Part shown: in pieces, positions 34,786-43,793 of the stretch
How positions within the stretch are numbered: position 1 is the stretch's first letter
How the letters are laid out: each line of letters opens with the position of its first letter
Origin: Mesorhizobium sp. M4B.F.Ca.ET.203.01.1.1
GTDB taxonomy: Bacteria; Pseudomonadota; Alphaproteobacteria; Rhizobiales; Rhizobiaceae
Direction of reading: 5' to 3'
DNA: 64,000 bases
Assembly (NCBI RefSeq): GCF_004791025.1
Contig: NZ_SRUO01000017.1
Coordinates: 67,474 to 131,473 of the forward strand
Made by a program: the position numbers and the translations under genes
The notes under the pieces: generated by a model
What the model saw: the letters and a program-made list of their open reading frames with translations, nothing else
Databases searched by the model: none
Told to the model about the DNA's origin: nothing

Positions 34786-35572
34786 TGTCTCCGCTGCCTT
34801 TGCGCTATTCCTGTTCTCGCCGATATTGTGGACCCTATCGACATCTCTCAAACAGCCGACCGAGATGTTTCAATGGCCGCCCGTGATCGTGGGGGAGCCA
34901 TCCGCTCAGCACTATACCGCGATAATCGCTGACAAGGACTTCTCTTCCGCGCTCATCAATTCAATTGTGGTCTCATGCAGCACCATCATATTGACCATGG
35001 CGCTTTCGATCCCGGCAGCCTTTGGCATCTCTCATTTGCAGAAAACTGCGATGCGAAGGCTATTGACGCTGGTGTTGGCACTCCGGGCGGCGCCAGCGAT
35101 GATCTACATCATCCCCTACTTTCTCTTTTTTCGCCAAGTACACCTCGTCGACACGAAGATTGCGCTGATCATCGTCAACACAATGTTCGCGGTTCCGCTT
35201 GCGATCTGGTATTTGTCAGCGTTTTTTGACCAAGTGCCGCGTGAAATCGAAGAAGCCGCGATGATAGACGGCGCGTCAACGCTGCAGACGATGACGCTCA
35301 TCTCGATACCCATCGCCAAATATGGTATCCTGGCAACAGCAATACTGATATTCATTGGTTCGTGGAACGAGTTTCTTTTCGCGCTGACATTGACACGCGA
35401 TGACGCAAAAACCGCAGCCGTCGCAATACTGAATTTCATGCCATTTGAGGGGACCGATTGGGGCAAGGCGGCAGCCGCATGCGTGCTTATGCTGGTCCCG
35501 ATCGTGGTTTTCGTGCCGTTCGTAAAGAAATACGTCGCCGGCCCAACAACGACCGGTTCCGTGAAAGGGTAA
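34748..35572 (+). CDS. Sugar ABC transporter permease (MalG/UgpE type)
   Basis: 274 aa from ATG 34748: RRDLGRHIYGYLVSAAFALFLFSPILWTLSTSLKQP is the family opening. The EAA loop is EIEEAAMIDGASTLQTMTLISIPIAKYGI. The C-terminus is PFVKKYVAGPTTTGSVKG. An alternative start at ATG 34667, with an equally good GGGAGG, would add 27 residues made of duplicated sequence. Family length favours 34748, but both initiation sites could be used. It partners with the upstream permease and the solute-binding protein at 35597; no ATPase is in this operon. Confidence 0.92.
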   Translation: MRRDLGRHIYGYLVSAAFALFLFSPILWTLSTSLKQPTEMFQWPPVIVGEPSAQHYTAIIADKDFSSALINSIVVSCSTIILTMALSIPAAFGISHLQKTAMRRLLTLVLALRAAPAMIYIIPYFLFFRQVHLVDTKIALIIVNTMFAVPLAIWYLSAFFDQVPREIEEAAMIDGASTLQTMTLISIPIAKYGILATAILIFIGSWNEFLFALTLTRDDAKTAAVAILNFMPFEGTDWGKAAAACVLMLVPIVVFVPFVKKYVAGPTTTGSVKG

Positions 35573-35596
35573 AACACTAGCTCAAGGAGAAAATCA

Positions 35597-36898
35597 ATGA
35601 GGTATCTTGGAATTCTTGCCGTTGCGTTCGGTGTTGCCGTCGGCGGGGGAGCGACGGCTCAACAGCGCTATGACGGCGCGAAAATAAAGGTCCTATCGAC
35701 AAACTCGGCATACGATTTGGAGCTCAAAAAATTCGCGCACGAATTCACAGAGAAGACTGGCGCTGAAGTGCAGTTTGATCTCTTCGGTTATGCGCCGACC
35801 GTTCAAAAAGTGTCGGTCGAGCTCCTAACGCGTTCAGATAGTTACGACGTGGTATACTTAGGGAGCGAGGAGTTCGGGCGATACGCATCTGGCGATATCC
35901 TGGAGCCGCTCGATAATTACATAGACATGAAGAGTGCGGACGTACAGGATTTCATCGCTCCCGTGCTGCGCCTCTACAATAAGGACGGCAAACAGCTGGC
36001 ATTTCCGCATTTCGCGGCGACACAGCTCCTGTATTATCGTGCCGACTTGTTCGAGAAAGCCGGAATCAAACAGCCACCGCAAACGTGGGAAGAGTTCCGT
36101 AATGATTGTGATCTGCTGAGAAAGGCAGACATTCAGTGCACGGCGCTACGGGGTCAACCGGATACTGGCGAGAATATATGGTTTTGGGGCCAGGTTCTTT
36201 ATGGTTTTGGCGGTAAATATTTTGCGGACGAACCAGCGGATCTGACGCCCACGGTAAATTCGCCCGCTGCGGTGGAGGCGCTGAAATGGTACACGGATGT
36301 GATGACCAATTTCACTGTGCCTGGGAGCATCTCAGCAACCTTCGATGATGTTGTCATCGCGATGCAGCAGGGCCGCATTGCTATGACTGTCGAAGGCGCT
36401 CCCACCGCAGGTCGCATTCTCGATCCCAAGCTGTCGAAGGTCGTCGGCAAGCTTGGGTTTGCTTTGCCCCCTGGCGGCGTAAGTGGGAGGTTCCCGCCCT
36501 TTGCGGGACAGGCGTATGTCATTCCAGCTGCATCAGAAAACAAGGCAGCTGCAGCGGCCTTCCTTCAATGGGCGACGAGTAAAGATCTCATGAAGCGGAT
36601 TTCGCTCGACAGCACCTTTGTCGCCATCACCAGGACATCGCTGTGGGACGATCCGGAAATCCGTGCGAAACATGACTATGATTATGGCCATGGATCGTTT
36701 GCGGCAACGTATGCAGAAACGCTTCGCGGGGCGCCCGAGTGGTATTATCCTCGCATTCCAGAATTCAAGGAGATCGGCGATCGCCTTGGCCGTGCCCTGC
36801 AAGAAGCGGTTGTCAGGAGCAAGAGCCCAGAGGCTGCCTTGGACGATGCTCAAGGTGATGCGGTCGAAATCGTGAAGCGCGCTGGATACCTGAAATAG
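35597..36898 (+). CDS. Sugar ABC transporter substrate-binding protein
   Basis: 433 aa, cluster B/MalE-like. Sec signal peptide (YLGILAVAFGVAVGGGATAQ). The mature domain has AKIKVLSTNSAYDLELKKFAHEFTEKTGAEVQFDL, YDVVYLGSEEFGRYASGDILEPLDNYI and WATSKDLMKRISL. It is strongly translated from AAGGAG 7 bases before ATG. It is the periplasmic receptor for the preceding permeases. A GC-rich hairpin follows the stop at 36913. Confidence 0.93.
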   Translation: MRYLGILAVAFGVAVGGGATAQQRYDGAKIKVLSTNSAYDLELKKFAHEFTEKTGAEVQFDLFGYAPTVQKVSVELLTRSDSYDVVYLGSEEFGRYASGDILEPLDNYIDMKSADVQDFIAPVLRLYNKDGKQLAFPHFAATQLLYYRADLFEKAGIKQPPQTWEEFRNDCDLLRKADIQCTALRGQPDTGENIWFWGQVLYGFGGKYFADEPADLTPTVNSPAAVEALKWYTDVMTNFTVPGSISATFDDVVIAMQQGRIAMTVEGAPTAGRILDPKLSKVVGKLGFALPPGGVSGRFPPFAGQAYVIPAASENKAAAAAFLQWATSKDLMKRISLDSTFVAITRTSLWDDPEIRAKHDYDYGHGSFAATYAETLRGAPEWYYPRIPEFKEIGDRLGRALQEAVVRSKSPEAALDDAQGDAVEIVKRAGYLK

Positions 36899-36912
36899 CC
36901 GTTACACGTCGC

Positions 36913-36938
36913 CACCGGCGCGGTTTTGCGCGCCGGTG
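36913..36938 (+). terminator. Strong hairpin after the solute-binding protein
   Basis: CACCGGCGCG-GTTTTG-CGCGCCGGTG: a perfect 10-bp stem with a 6-base loop, 14 bases after the stop codon. No T-run follows, so it is a pause or transcript-stabilising element or weak terminator rather than a classical rho-independent terminator. In ABC operons such structures often raise the amount of binding-protein mRNA. Confidence 0.65.
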
Positions 36939-36977
36939 CGCGCGCGAACTGAACCTCCATAGCGCGTGGGATGAGAG

Positions 36978-38456
36978 TTGAGGAACTTTAGTATAGTCTG
37001 GATTTGCAGCGATCAGCAGCGTTGGGACACCTTGCAGTGCCTAGGGTTCAAAGGCACGCAGACTCCCAATATTGACCGCCTGGCGGCGACGGGCACGGCA
37101 TTCGCCCGTGCGTATTGTCAGAGCCCTATCTGCACGCCGAGCCGAACGAGCTTTCTGACAGGCTTGTATCCGATCGCACACCAAGTGCATCAGAACGGCG
37201 CCGGCACATTTCCTTCGCATCTCGTTTTGCTCCCAAAACTGATGGCGAACGCCGGATACTATACAGGGCACATAGGAAAGCTGCACCTGTCTGCCACACG
37301 TGGCATGATAGAAAAGCGCCCCGATGATGGATTTGCCGAGTTCTACTGGAGCCCTGAGCCATTTCCGGAGTGGTCAGGCAACCACGACTATCATGCGTGG
37401 ATGTGGTCAAAAGGGGTCAATCCCGAAGCCTACTTCAAACCCTATCTTGACCAACACTATGGTCCGGGACCAGCCGCAGAATATCGGCAGGCGCGTTGGG
37501 CAGGCGATCGGGCTGAGCGCTTCATCAAGATGCATTCTGATCGTAGTTGGTATTTAGGCGTTAACATCGACGCGCCTCATCCGCCCCTCAATCCCCCGCC
37601 AGACTACCTCAGGCGGTTCAATCCAAATGATATGCCTGATCCTGCGTTCAAGCCGATTGATCTCGAGCACCAGAAGAAATTTGAACGAGTCGATCAGCAA
37701 GCGAAATTCGCGGTGGATCCTTGGCACGCAGCAACAGACGCGGGTGAGGCGCACAACGACGAATTGGCAGGACCTACGCATGAAGCGCCACCAACGAAGT
37801 TCAATATTTGGGAGATGAGAGCGGCCTATCACGCCGAGGTGGCACAGGTGGACGATCTGGTCGGCCGGATACTAGACACTTTGACGGAAACCGGCCAGCT
37901 GGATCGCACGATCATCGTCTTCATGAGCGATCATGGTGATATGATGGGCGACCACGGCCTGCTCTACAAAGGCTGCCGGTTCTATGAGGGTGTGGTGCAT
38001 GTCCCACTTGTGATTTCCGTGCCTGGCAGCCCAGCCCAAGGATCGGTGTCGAATGCACTTGTCGAGCTGGTCGATATTGCGCCCACATTGCTCTCGTTAT
38101 CGGGGCTTGAGGTCCCAAAGGCCATGCAGGGGCTGTCACTCGACCAGATGCTGCTTGGGAACACTTCACTGGATTGCCATAAGCCATACGTTGTCAGTGA
38201 GTATCACAACTCCCTCAGGTTCCGCGGCAGCCGAGGGTCTCGCGCATCGATGTACTATGATGGACGTCACAAACTAAATGTATATCACGATGTTGGAATA
38301 GGAGAGCTGTTCGATCATAAAGAGGACCCCAATGAGCATTATGACCTATGGGATAGCCACCATCACAGGGGGTTGAAATACGACCTATTAGGCCGCAGCT
38401 TTTCCGCAATGATGCTTAGAAGTGGATCCGGCCCGGAGAGAATTGAGGACTATTGA
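36978..38456 (+). CDS. Sulfatase (arylsulfatase/choline-sulfatase type)
   Basis: 492 aa. VWICSDQQRWDTLQCLGFKGTQTPNIDRLAATGTAF is the metal-binding start. The active-site signature CTPSRTS (residues 52-58) carries the cysteine that is oxidised to formylglycine. MSDHGDMMGDHGLLYKG and LVELVDIAPTLLSLSGLEVP follow. No signal peptide is visible, so it acts in the cytoplasm on an imported sulfated compound. TTG 36978 is the only initiation codon before a frame stop. No formylglycine-generating enzyme gene is present in the window. Alternative: phosphonate or phosphodiester hydrolase of the same superfamily. Confidence 0.9.
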   Translation: MRNFSIVWICSDQQRWDTLQCLGFKGTQTPNIDRLAATGTAFARAYCQSPICTPSRTSFLTGLYPIAHQVHQNGAGTFPSHLVLLPKLMANAGYYTGHIGKLHLSATRGMIEKRPDDGFAEFYWSPEPFPEWSGNHDYHAWMWSKGVNPEAYFKPYLDQHYGPGPAAEYRQARWAGDRAERFIKMHSDRSWYLGVNIDAPHPPLNPPPDYLRRFNPNDMPDPAFKPIDLEHQKKFERVDQQAKFAVDPWHAATDAGEAHNDELAGPTHEAPPTKFNIWEMRAAYHAEVAQVDDLVGRILDTLTETGQLDRTIIVFMSDHGDMMGDHGLLYKGCRFYEGVVHVPLVISVPGSPAQGSVSNALVELVDIAPTLLSLSGLEVPKAMQGLSLDQMLLGNTSLDCHKPYVVSEYHNSLRFRGSRGSRASMYYDGRHKLNVYHDVGIGELFDHKEDPNEHYDLWDSHHHRGLKYDLLGRSFSAMMLRSGSGPERIEDY

Positions 38457-38537
38457 CCTTGGCGGACCGACGCCAGGAAGGTCACGAGCGAGGCATTGTT
38501 CTCGCGACCTTGGGGCCGCCCTCGGTCGATTGTCCAG

Positions 38538-38554
38538 AAATTGTTCGATAATTT
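38538..38554. promoter_or_regulatory. Candidate operator upstream of RpiR 2
   Basis: AAATT-GTTCGAT-AATTT: 5-bp inverted repeat in an otherwise GC-rich stretch, 50-70 bases upstream of the RpiR start. Position suggests autoregulation; no motif comparison was possible. Confidence 0.35.
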
Positions 38555-38605
38555 ATGGTATCTCGCTGCTCTTTCCTTCATTCATAAGGGGTGAGGATTG
38601 TGGAA

Positions 38606-39430
38606 ATGAGCGTCAACTCACCTGCAATGAAAGCGGCATCGCACGAGAGCATCTTGGCTCGCCTGCAGGACGACATCGATCGATTGCCCAATGCGCTCGC
38701 TCGCATTGCCAAATACATTCTGGAAAACCCGGAAAAGGTGCTGCACCAATCGGTCGCGGAGCTAGGTGAATTCGCGGCCAGTGGTGAAGCGAGCATATTG
38801 CGGCTTTGCCGGCAGATAGGCTTTTCCGGCTTCCGCGACTTCAAGCTGGCATTGGCGGCCGAGATTGGCCGCCCGGGACTGCCTCCTACTGCTGCTGGAA
38901 CTGCGGATAGCGCTCTGCAATCCTTGCACGACACCATGGCGCAAAACCTCAGCATCGCACACAACAATGCCGATTCCGAAACTCTCGCGAAGGTCGCCGC
39001 CGCGCTTGCGGCAAGCAGACGGATCGACCTCTACGGCGCCGGAATGTCCGGTATAACGGCAGAACTGCTTGCCTATCGGCTTTTGCGTGTCGGGCTAACG
39101 GCCTTTGCGTTCAGGAATTCCAACATGGCTCACGAAGTCGCCAGCGGGCTTAGTCCCGGATGCGTTGCGATCGGCCTTTCGATCTCCGGCCTCACGGTTG
39201 ACACCGTCCAGTTCCTCAAGGGCGCCCGTTCTGCGGGGGCACTGACCGTCGCCATCACCAACCGCGCCCGCAGCCCGCTCGAGAAAGCGGCTGACTTCAC
39301 CCTGCAGGCCTCCGGCCTTCAAGACCACCCGATCGGCGGCACCCTAACATCGACGATCGGCAAGATCTTTGTGATCGAAAGCCTCATGCTGGCGCTCGGA
39401 AAGGCGATGGATAAACCGGTTGCCAAATGA
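38606..39430 (+). CDS. RpiR-family regulator 2
   Basis: About 274 aa from ATG 38606 (GTG 38591 is an alternative). HTH_6: DDIDRLPNALARIAKYILENPEKVLHQSVAELGEFAASGEASILRLCRQIGFSGFRDFKLALAAE. SIS: RRIDLYGAGMSGITAELLAYRLLRVGL and VAIGLSISGLTVDTVQFLKGARSAGALTVAIT. It is co-oriented with the ABC operon beginning at 39505 and is probably its local regulator. Confidence 0.92.
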   Translation: MSVNSPAMKAASHESILARLQDDIDRLPNALARIAKYILENPEKVLHQSVAELGEFAASGEASILRLCRQIGFSGFRDFKLALAAEIGRPGLPPTAAGTADSALQSLHDTMAQNLSIAHNNADSETLAKVAAALAASRRIDLYGAGMSGITAELLAYRLLRVGLTAFAFRNSNMAHEVASGLSPGCVAIGLSISGLTVDTVQFLKGARSAGALTVAITNRARSPLEKAADFTLQASGLQDHPIGGTLTSTIGKIFVIESLMLALGKAMDKPVAK

Positions 39431-39465
39431 AATTAAACTCCATATTGTCACGAAAATGAAATAAA
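39427..39465 (+). promoter_or_regulatory. Direct repeats ATGAAAT-AAA before the ABC operon
   Basis: ATGAAATTAAA at 39427-39437 and ATGAAATAAA at 39456-39465 are spaced 29 bp apart in the short AT-rich gap between RpiR 2 and the ATPase gene. RpiR proteins often recognise repeated GAAA-containing half-sites, so this is a candidate operator (inference). Confidence 0.35.
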
Positions 39466-39504
39466 GCACCGATAGAAGTCACGCCCACCGAAAGGGAACT
39501 CGGA

Positions 39505-40653
39505 ATGGCAGCGTTAGACCTTCACATCGACGACATCGGCAAGCGGTTTGGCGCGATTGATGTCCTGCGCGGCATCTGTCTAAGGGTTGCTGCGGGGGAG
39601 TTTGTGACACTGCTGGGGCCGTCCGGGTGTGGTAAATCAACGCTTCTTCGGATCATCGCGGGGCTGGAGCGTGCCGACCAGGGCCATGTGCGTGCAGGCG
39701 GCAGGGGGCTGGACGCGGTGGCGCCGAAGGACCGCGACCTAGCCTTCGTGTTCCAGAGCTACGCCCTTTATCCGCATCTGAGCGTGCACGACAACATTGC
39801 TGCCCCGCTGGTCATGCGTGAGCTAAGCAGCTTGGAACGGCTTCCTGTGATTGGCGCGCTGCTGCCCGGAGCCATCCAACGCAAACGCTCGATCCAGGAG
39901 CGGGTCCGGCAGACATCAGGGCTTCTCAAGCTCGACGCGCTGCTCGAGCGTCGACCGTCGGCGCTGTCGGGCGGGCAGCGCCAGCGCGTGGCTTTGGGAC
40001 GCGCCATGGTGCGCAAGCCGAAGATCTTCCTGATGGACGAACCCTTGGCAAACCTGGACGCAGCGCTGCGCATCCATACGCGTGGCGAGATCGCACGGCT
40101 TCACAAGGAAATGGAAACGACGACTATCTTCGTTACCCATGACCAGGCCGAGGCGGCAGCGCTTTCAGACCGCGTCGCAGTCATCTTTGGCGGCGAACTC
40201 CGTCAGGTCGCAGCCCCTGCCGATCTCTATCGCGAACCCGTCGATCTAGACGTAGCGCGCTTCCTGGCGCAGCCATTCCTGAACGAGCTGGCAGTGGCCG
40301 CACCTATAGGCGGCGCGCTCATGATCGGCGGCAGCAGGATCATCATTCGCGATGCGCTCGGATCCGGGCTGGCCGGAACGCTGGCCTTCCGCCCCGAGCA
40401 TGCGACCCTGGCTGAGAAGGATCATCCAGGAGCCCTGCCGGTTCGCGTCACGCGCATTGAGCACGCAGGGATCGACGCTCACGTCTTTGTCGATGCCGAG
40501 GCCGGCGCTCAGTTCGTCGCCCGCATTTCCGCCGAGCGCGCGCGATCACTGCGTGACGGCGACAATCTGGGACTGACCATCGACGCTGAACAGGCATGGT
40601 TCTTTCCTTCCAACGGCTCGCGCCAGCGTGGCGATCACAGCGGGGCAGCCTGA
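39505..40653 (+). CDS. Sugar ABC transporter ATPase (MalK/UgpC type)
   Basis: 382 aa. Walker A GPSGCGKST (38-46), Q-loop VFQSYALYPHLSV, signature LSGGQRQR (154-161), Walker B FLMDEPLANLD (175-185), H-loop VTHDQAEA. A TOBE/MOP-type regulatory C-terminus includes FRPEHA. There is an extra segment of about 17 residues (LERLPVIGALLPGAIQRKR, 110-128) in the helical subdomain between Q-loop and signature, longer than in typical MalK. It is the only sugar-ABC ATPase gene in the region and may energise both importers, as MsmK-type ATPases do (inference). Confidence 0.95.
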   Translation: MAALDLHIDDIGKRFGAIDVLRGICLRVAAGEFVTLLGPSGCGKSTLLRIIAGLERADQGHVRAGGRGLDAVAPKDRDLAFVFQSYALYPHLSVHDNIAAPLVMRELSSLERLPVIGALLPGAIQRKRSIQERVRQTSGLLKLDALLERRPSALSGGQRQRVALGRAMVRKPKIFLMDEPLANLDAALRIHTRGEIARLHKEMETTTIFVTHDQAEAAALSDRVAVIFGGELRQVAAPADLYREPVDLDVARFLAQPFLNELAVAAPIGGALMIGGSRIIIRDALGSGLAGTLAFRPEHATLAEKDHPGALPVRVTRIEHAGIDAHVFVDAEAGAQFVARISAERARSLRDGDNLGLTIDAEQAWFFPSNGSRQRGDHSGAA

Positions 40654-40654
40654 C

Positions 40655-41605
40655 ATGGCCTTAGCCAACGACATTCCGCTCAGTTCCTTAGCTCCGAACA
40701 CTGCAGGCAGCTACCGGCCGGCTCGGGCCCAGGCGCAAGCTGGCATAATTCTGTCCGTGCCGGCGACGCTGTTGCTTGTTGCCCTTGTCATCGGACCCGC
40801 CATTCTTGTCTTCTTTCTGTCCTTCACGAATGCGTCGCTCGGCTTGGCCGGAATCCAATTCATCGGGGTTGCTAATTATACGCGCATGTTGACCGACCCT
40901 GGCTTTGCTCAGAGTCTGCGCAACACCGCGCTCTATGTGGCTGTGGTCGTGCCGACGGCAATCGGGTGGGGGCTGCTCGTCGCCGTTTTGATCGCTAGAT
41001 CACGGTTCGCAGTTCTCTATCGAACCGCTTACTTTCTGCCCGTGGCTGCAAGCTTGGTTGCTCTCGCGACCGCGTGGGAAGCAATCCTGCATCCAAGTCT
41101 GGGTTTTGCCAACACGCTGCTGCAGCTCCTGGGCGCATCGCCCGTCAGGTTCCTGTCCGACCCGGCGACGGCCATATATGCGCTCGCGGCGATCGGCGTC
41201 TGGCAGTTGGTTGGCTTCAACATGATCCTTTTCCTGGCTGGCCTTTCGACCATTCCAGAGGAGCTCTACGAAGCTGCGACTATCGACGGGGCGGACAGGG
41301 GACTGAAGCGCTTCCTTCTGGTCACCTGGCCGATGCTGGCGCCAGTTACGGTGTTCGTCACCGTGATGACAATTATCCGCGCCTTTTCGGTTTTCGAAAC
41401 GGTCGCGGTCCTCACACAGGGAGGGCCGATGAAATCTACCTCCGTCGTTCTTTACACTTTTTATGAAGAAGGTTTCCGCTTCTTCCGCGTCGGATATGCT
41501 TCTGCGATCTCCGTTTCCTTTTTTGTCTTCGTGACTTTCCTGTCGCTCGTCCAGATGCGCGTCTCCGAGCGTCGGGCGCGCTGGAAAGCAAATGGAGGCC
41601 AGTGA
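40655..41605 (+). CDS. Sugar ABC transporter permease (UgpA/MalF type) 2
   Basis: 316 aa from ATG 40655. The N-terminus is cytoplasmic, then IILSVPATLLLVALVIGPAILVFFLSFTNASLGLAG. The EAA loop is EELYEAATIDGADRGLKRFLLVTWPMLAP. It is followed by MKSTSVVLYTFYEEGFRFFRVGYASAIS, typical of glycerol-3-phosphate and sugar permeases. It begins one base after the ATPase stop and overlaps the next permease by TGATG, so translation is coupled. Confidence 0.93.
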   Translation: MALANDIPLSSLAPNTAGSYRPARAQAQAGIILSVPATLLLVALVIGPAILVFFLSFTNASLGLAGIQFIGVANYTRMLTDPGFAQSLRNTALYVAVVVPTAIGWGLLVAVLIARSRFAVLYRTAYFLPVAASLVALATAWEAILHPSLGFANTLLQLLGASPVRFLSDPATAIYALAAIGVWQLVGFNMILFLAGLSTIPEELYEAATIDGADRGLKRFLLVTWPMLAPVTVFVTVMTIIRAFSVFETVAVLTQGGPMKSTSVVLYTFYEEGFRFFRVGYASAISVSFFVFVTFLSLVQMRVSERRARWKANGGQ

Positions 41606-42438
41606 TGATCCTGGGGCAATCTTCCTCTTCCCGCATTGTCTCGCATGCTGTGCTTGTCACCGGCGCGATCATCATGGTCTTTCCGTTTCTGTGGATGATC
41701 CTTGCCTCGCTGACGCCACAGAGCGAGATCTTTGACGGCAGCCTGCTTCCAACGCCGACCCTTCACGGCGCAATCGACAATTACGGCACTGCGCTCTCGG
41801 CAATTCCGCTGCTTCGGTTCATGGCAAATGGCTTTGTCGTGTGTCTGGCAATTCTTGTGTTGCAGATCGCGATCGCCATCCCATGCGGCTATGCGCTGGC
41901 CAAGCTGTCCTTCCCGGGCCGCCCTATTCTGCTTGTCGGCGTCCTGCTCGGCCTTCTGGTGCCGGTGCAGATACCAACCATCCCGATCTACATAGCCCTC
42001 GCAAAATCCGGACTGCTCGACAGCTATGCCGCTCTGGTTCTGCCCTGGATCATTTCGGTGTTTGCCATCTTCCTGTTCCGGCAGTTCTTCGTGACCTTTC
42101 CCGATGAGGTGCTCGACGCGGCGCGGCTCGACGGTTTCAGCGAGCTATCGATCGCCTGGCGGATCATGCTGCCAGCAGCTTGGCCGGCCGTCGTCTCCTT
42201 CTCGATCTTCTCTATCGTGGCCCATTGGAACGATCTTTATTGGCCAATGGTGGTGATAACCAATCCCGACATGATGACGGCTTCGCTCGGCATTGCCTAT
42301 TTCCGGCAGGCCGGCGAGGGCGCCGGAAATGTCGGTGCGCTGATGGCGGGGGGCGTTCTCGTAACTGCTCCCTTGGTCTCTTTTTTCCTTCTCATGCAGA
42401 AACATTTCATCCGAGGTCTGGTGCTCGGCCGACACTAG
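41605..42438 (+). CDS. Sugar ABC transporter permease (UgpE/MalG type) 2
   Basis: 277 aa from ATG 41605, preceded by GGAGG. Six membrane segments; PFLWMILASLTPQSEIFDGSLLPT at the first loop; EAA loop DEVLDAARLDGFSELSIAWRIMLPAAWPA; C-terminus LLMQKHFIRGLVLGRH. It pairs with the preceding permease. Confidence 0.93.
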   Translation: MILGQSSSSRIVSHAVLVTGAIIMVFPFLWMILASLTPQSEIFDGSLLPTPTLHGAIDNYGTALSAIPLLRFMANGFVVCLAILVLQIAIAIPCGYALAKLSFPGRPILLVGVLLGLLVPVQIPTIPIYIALAKSGLLDSYAALVLPWIISVFAIFLFRQFFVTFPDEVLDAARLDGFSELSIAWRIMLPAAWPAVVSFSIFSIVAHWNDLYWPMVVITNPDMMTASLGIAYFRQAGEGAGNVGALMAGGVLVTAPLVSFFLLMQKHFIRGLVLGRH

Positions 42439-42481
42439 CTCCGTCTCTAAAAACCCCCATCTCAAAACTCAGGAGAGCAAT

Positions 42482-43732
42482 GTGAAAACAGTTGCAATGA
42501 TCCTTGCTGCCGGTGTCGCAGCGGCAGCCATGCCAGCGCAAGCCGAGACGAAACTCAATGTCTATTACGCCTGGCCCGAACACGAAGTGATCCACAAGCC
42601 GATTGCAGACCGCTTCATGGCGGACCACCCGGAAATCAAGATCAGCTTCCGCGCTGCTGCGCCGAGTTATGACGAAGCTGTCCAGACGTTGATTCGTCAG
42701 AGCATGGCAGGCGAGTTGCCGGACGTTCACTATGTCGGCTTTAACGTGCTCCGTCCGCTCGTCACGCGCGGGCTCGTAAAGCCCATCGACGATCTCGTTG
42801 CCGCCGATCACCTGGCCGATAAGGGCTACACGGAACAAATCCTGTCTCTGGCAAGAATCGAGGGCCATCTGTACGGACTTCCCTTCGCCATGTCGACGCC
42901 GGTCGTTTATTACAATGCCGATCTCGTGAAGCAGGCGGGCGGCGACCCCGACAAGGTTCCGACCGATTGGGACAGCTTCGTCGCACTGGCCGGCAAGGTC
43001 GGTGCGCTCGGCAATGGAACGTCCGGCATGTATTACCAGCTCGGCTCGGACGACTGGGCCACGCAGAACCTGGTACGCAACTTCGGCGGCCAGATGATGA
43101 ACGACAAGGAGAGCGACATCGCTTTTGACGGTCCTGCAGGCCAGGCTGCCGTCAAGCTGTTCAAGCGGTTCCACACCGACGGCGCTCAGCCGGCGATCGA
43201 CTCCCATGCCGCCCGGCAGCTCTTCACCTCTGGCAAGCTCGGCTTCTTCTTCGCCTCTGCCGGCAGTGTGAGCGGTTTCGAAGGTGAAATTGGAGATCGG
43301 TTCAAGCTCCGCACAGCCAAGCAGCCGCTCGGCGCTGAAGATGCGACGATGCCGACGGGCGGCATGGTTGCGATAATCCTTACCGACGATCCCGCCAAGC
43401 GCGCCGCCGCCTGGGACTACGTCAAGTTCACCACAAGTCCTGAAGGCCAGAGCATTGTCGTGCCGAATACTGGTTATATGCCGACCAACACGCTTGCCCT
43501 CGACAAGGATCATCTCGCCGGCTTCTACGATAAGCACCCGAACTGGTACACCAGCGTGCTTCAGACGCCCCGCGCCCGCCCGTGGTTCTCCTGGCCTGGT
43601 GATAACGGCGTGCAGATCGGGGAGGTCCTCCGCGACGAGATGACGGCTATTGCGCTTGGATCCAAGGAACCGGAAGCCGCTCTCGCAGACATGGTGTCCG
43701 AGGTTCGCGCACTCCTGCCGAAAACGAACTGA
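42482..43732 (+). CDS. Sugar ABC transporter substrate-binding protein 2 (UgpB-like)
   Basis: 416 aa starting at GTG 42482, with AGGAG 8 bases upstream. Signal peptide (TVAMILAAGVAAAAMPAQA), then ETKLNVYYAWPEHEVIHKPIADRFMADHPEIKISF. GLPFAMSTPVVYYNADLVKQAGG and the late VPNTGYMPTNTLAL resemble glycerol-3-phosphate-binding UgpB more than maltose-binding MalE. That fits a phosphate-containing ligand, given the phosphodiesterase and phosphatase genes that follow. Confidence 0.92.
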   Translation: MKTVAMILAAGVAAAAMPAQAETKLNVYYAWPEHEVIHKPIADRFMADHPEIKISFRAAAPSYDEAVQTLIRQSMAGELPDVHYVGFNVLRPLVTRGLVKPIDDLVAADHLADKGYTEQILSLARIEGHLYGLPFAMSTPVVYYNADLVKQAGGDPDKVPTDWDSFVALAGKVGALGNGTSGMYYQLGSDDWATQNLVRNFGGQMMNDKESDIAFDGPAGQAAVKLFKRFHTDGAQPAIDSHAARQLFTSGKLGFFFASAGSVSGFEGEIGDRFKLRTAKQPLGAEDATMPTGGMVAIILTDDPAKRAAAWDYVKFTTSPEGQSIVVPNTGYMPTNTLALDKDHLAGFYDKHPNWYTSVLQTPRARPWFSWPGDNGVQIGEVLRDEMTAIALGSKEPEAALADMVSEVRALLPKTN

Positions 43733-43793
43733 TCGCCTCGTCCGAGACGCTGCACGCTCCTGTGCGGCATCCCTCCCTTTTTCGGGATTATCC

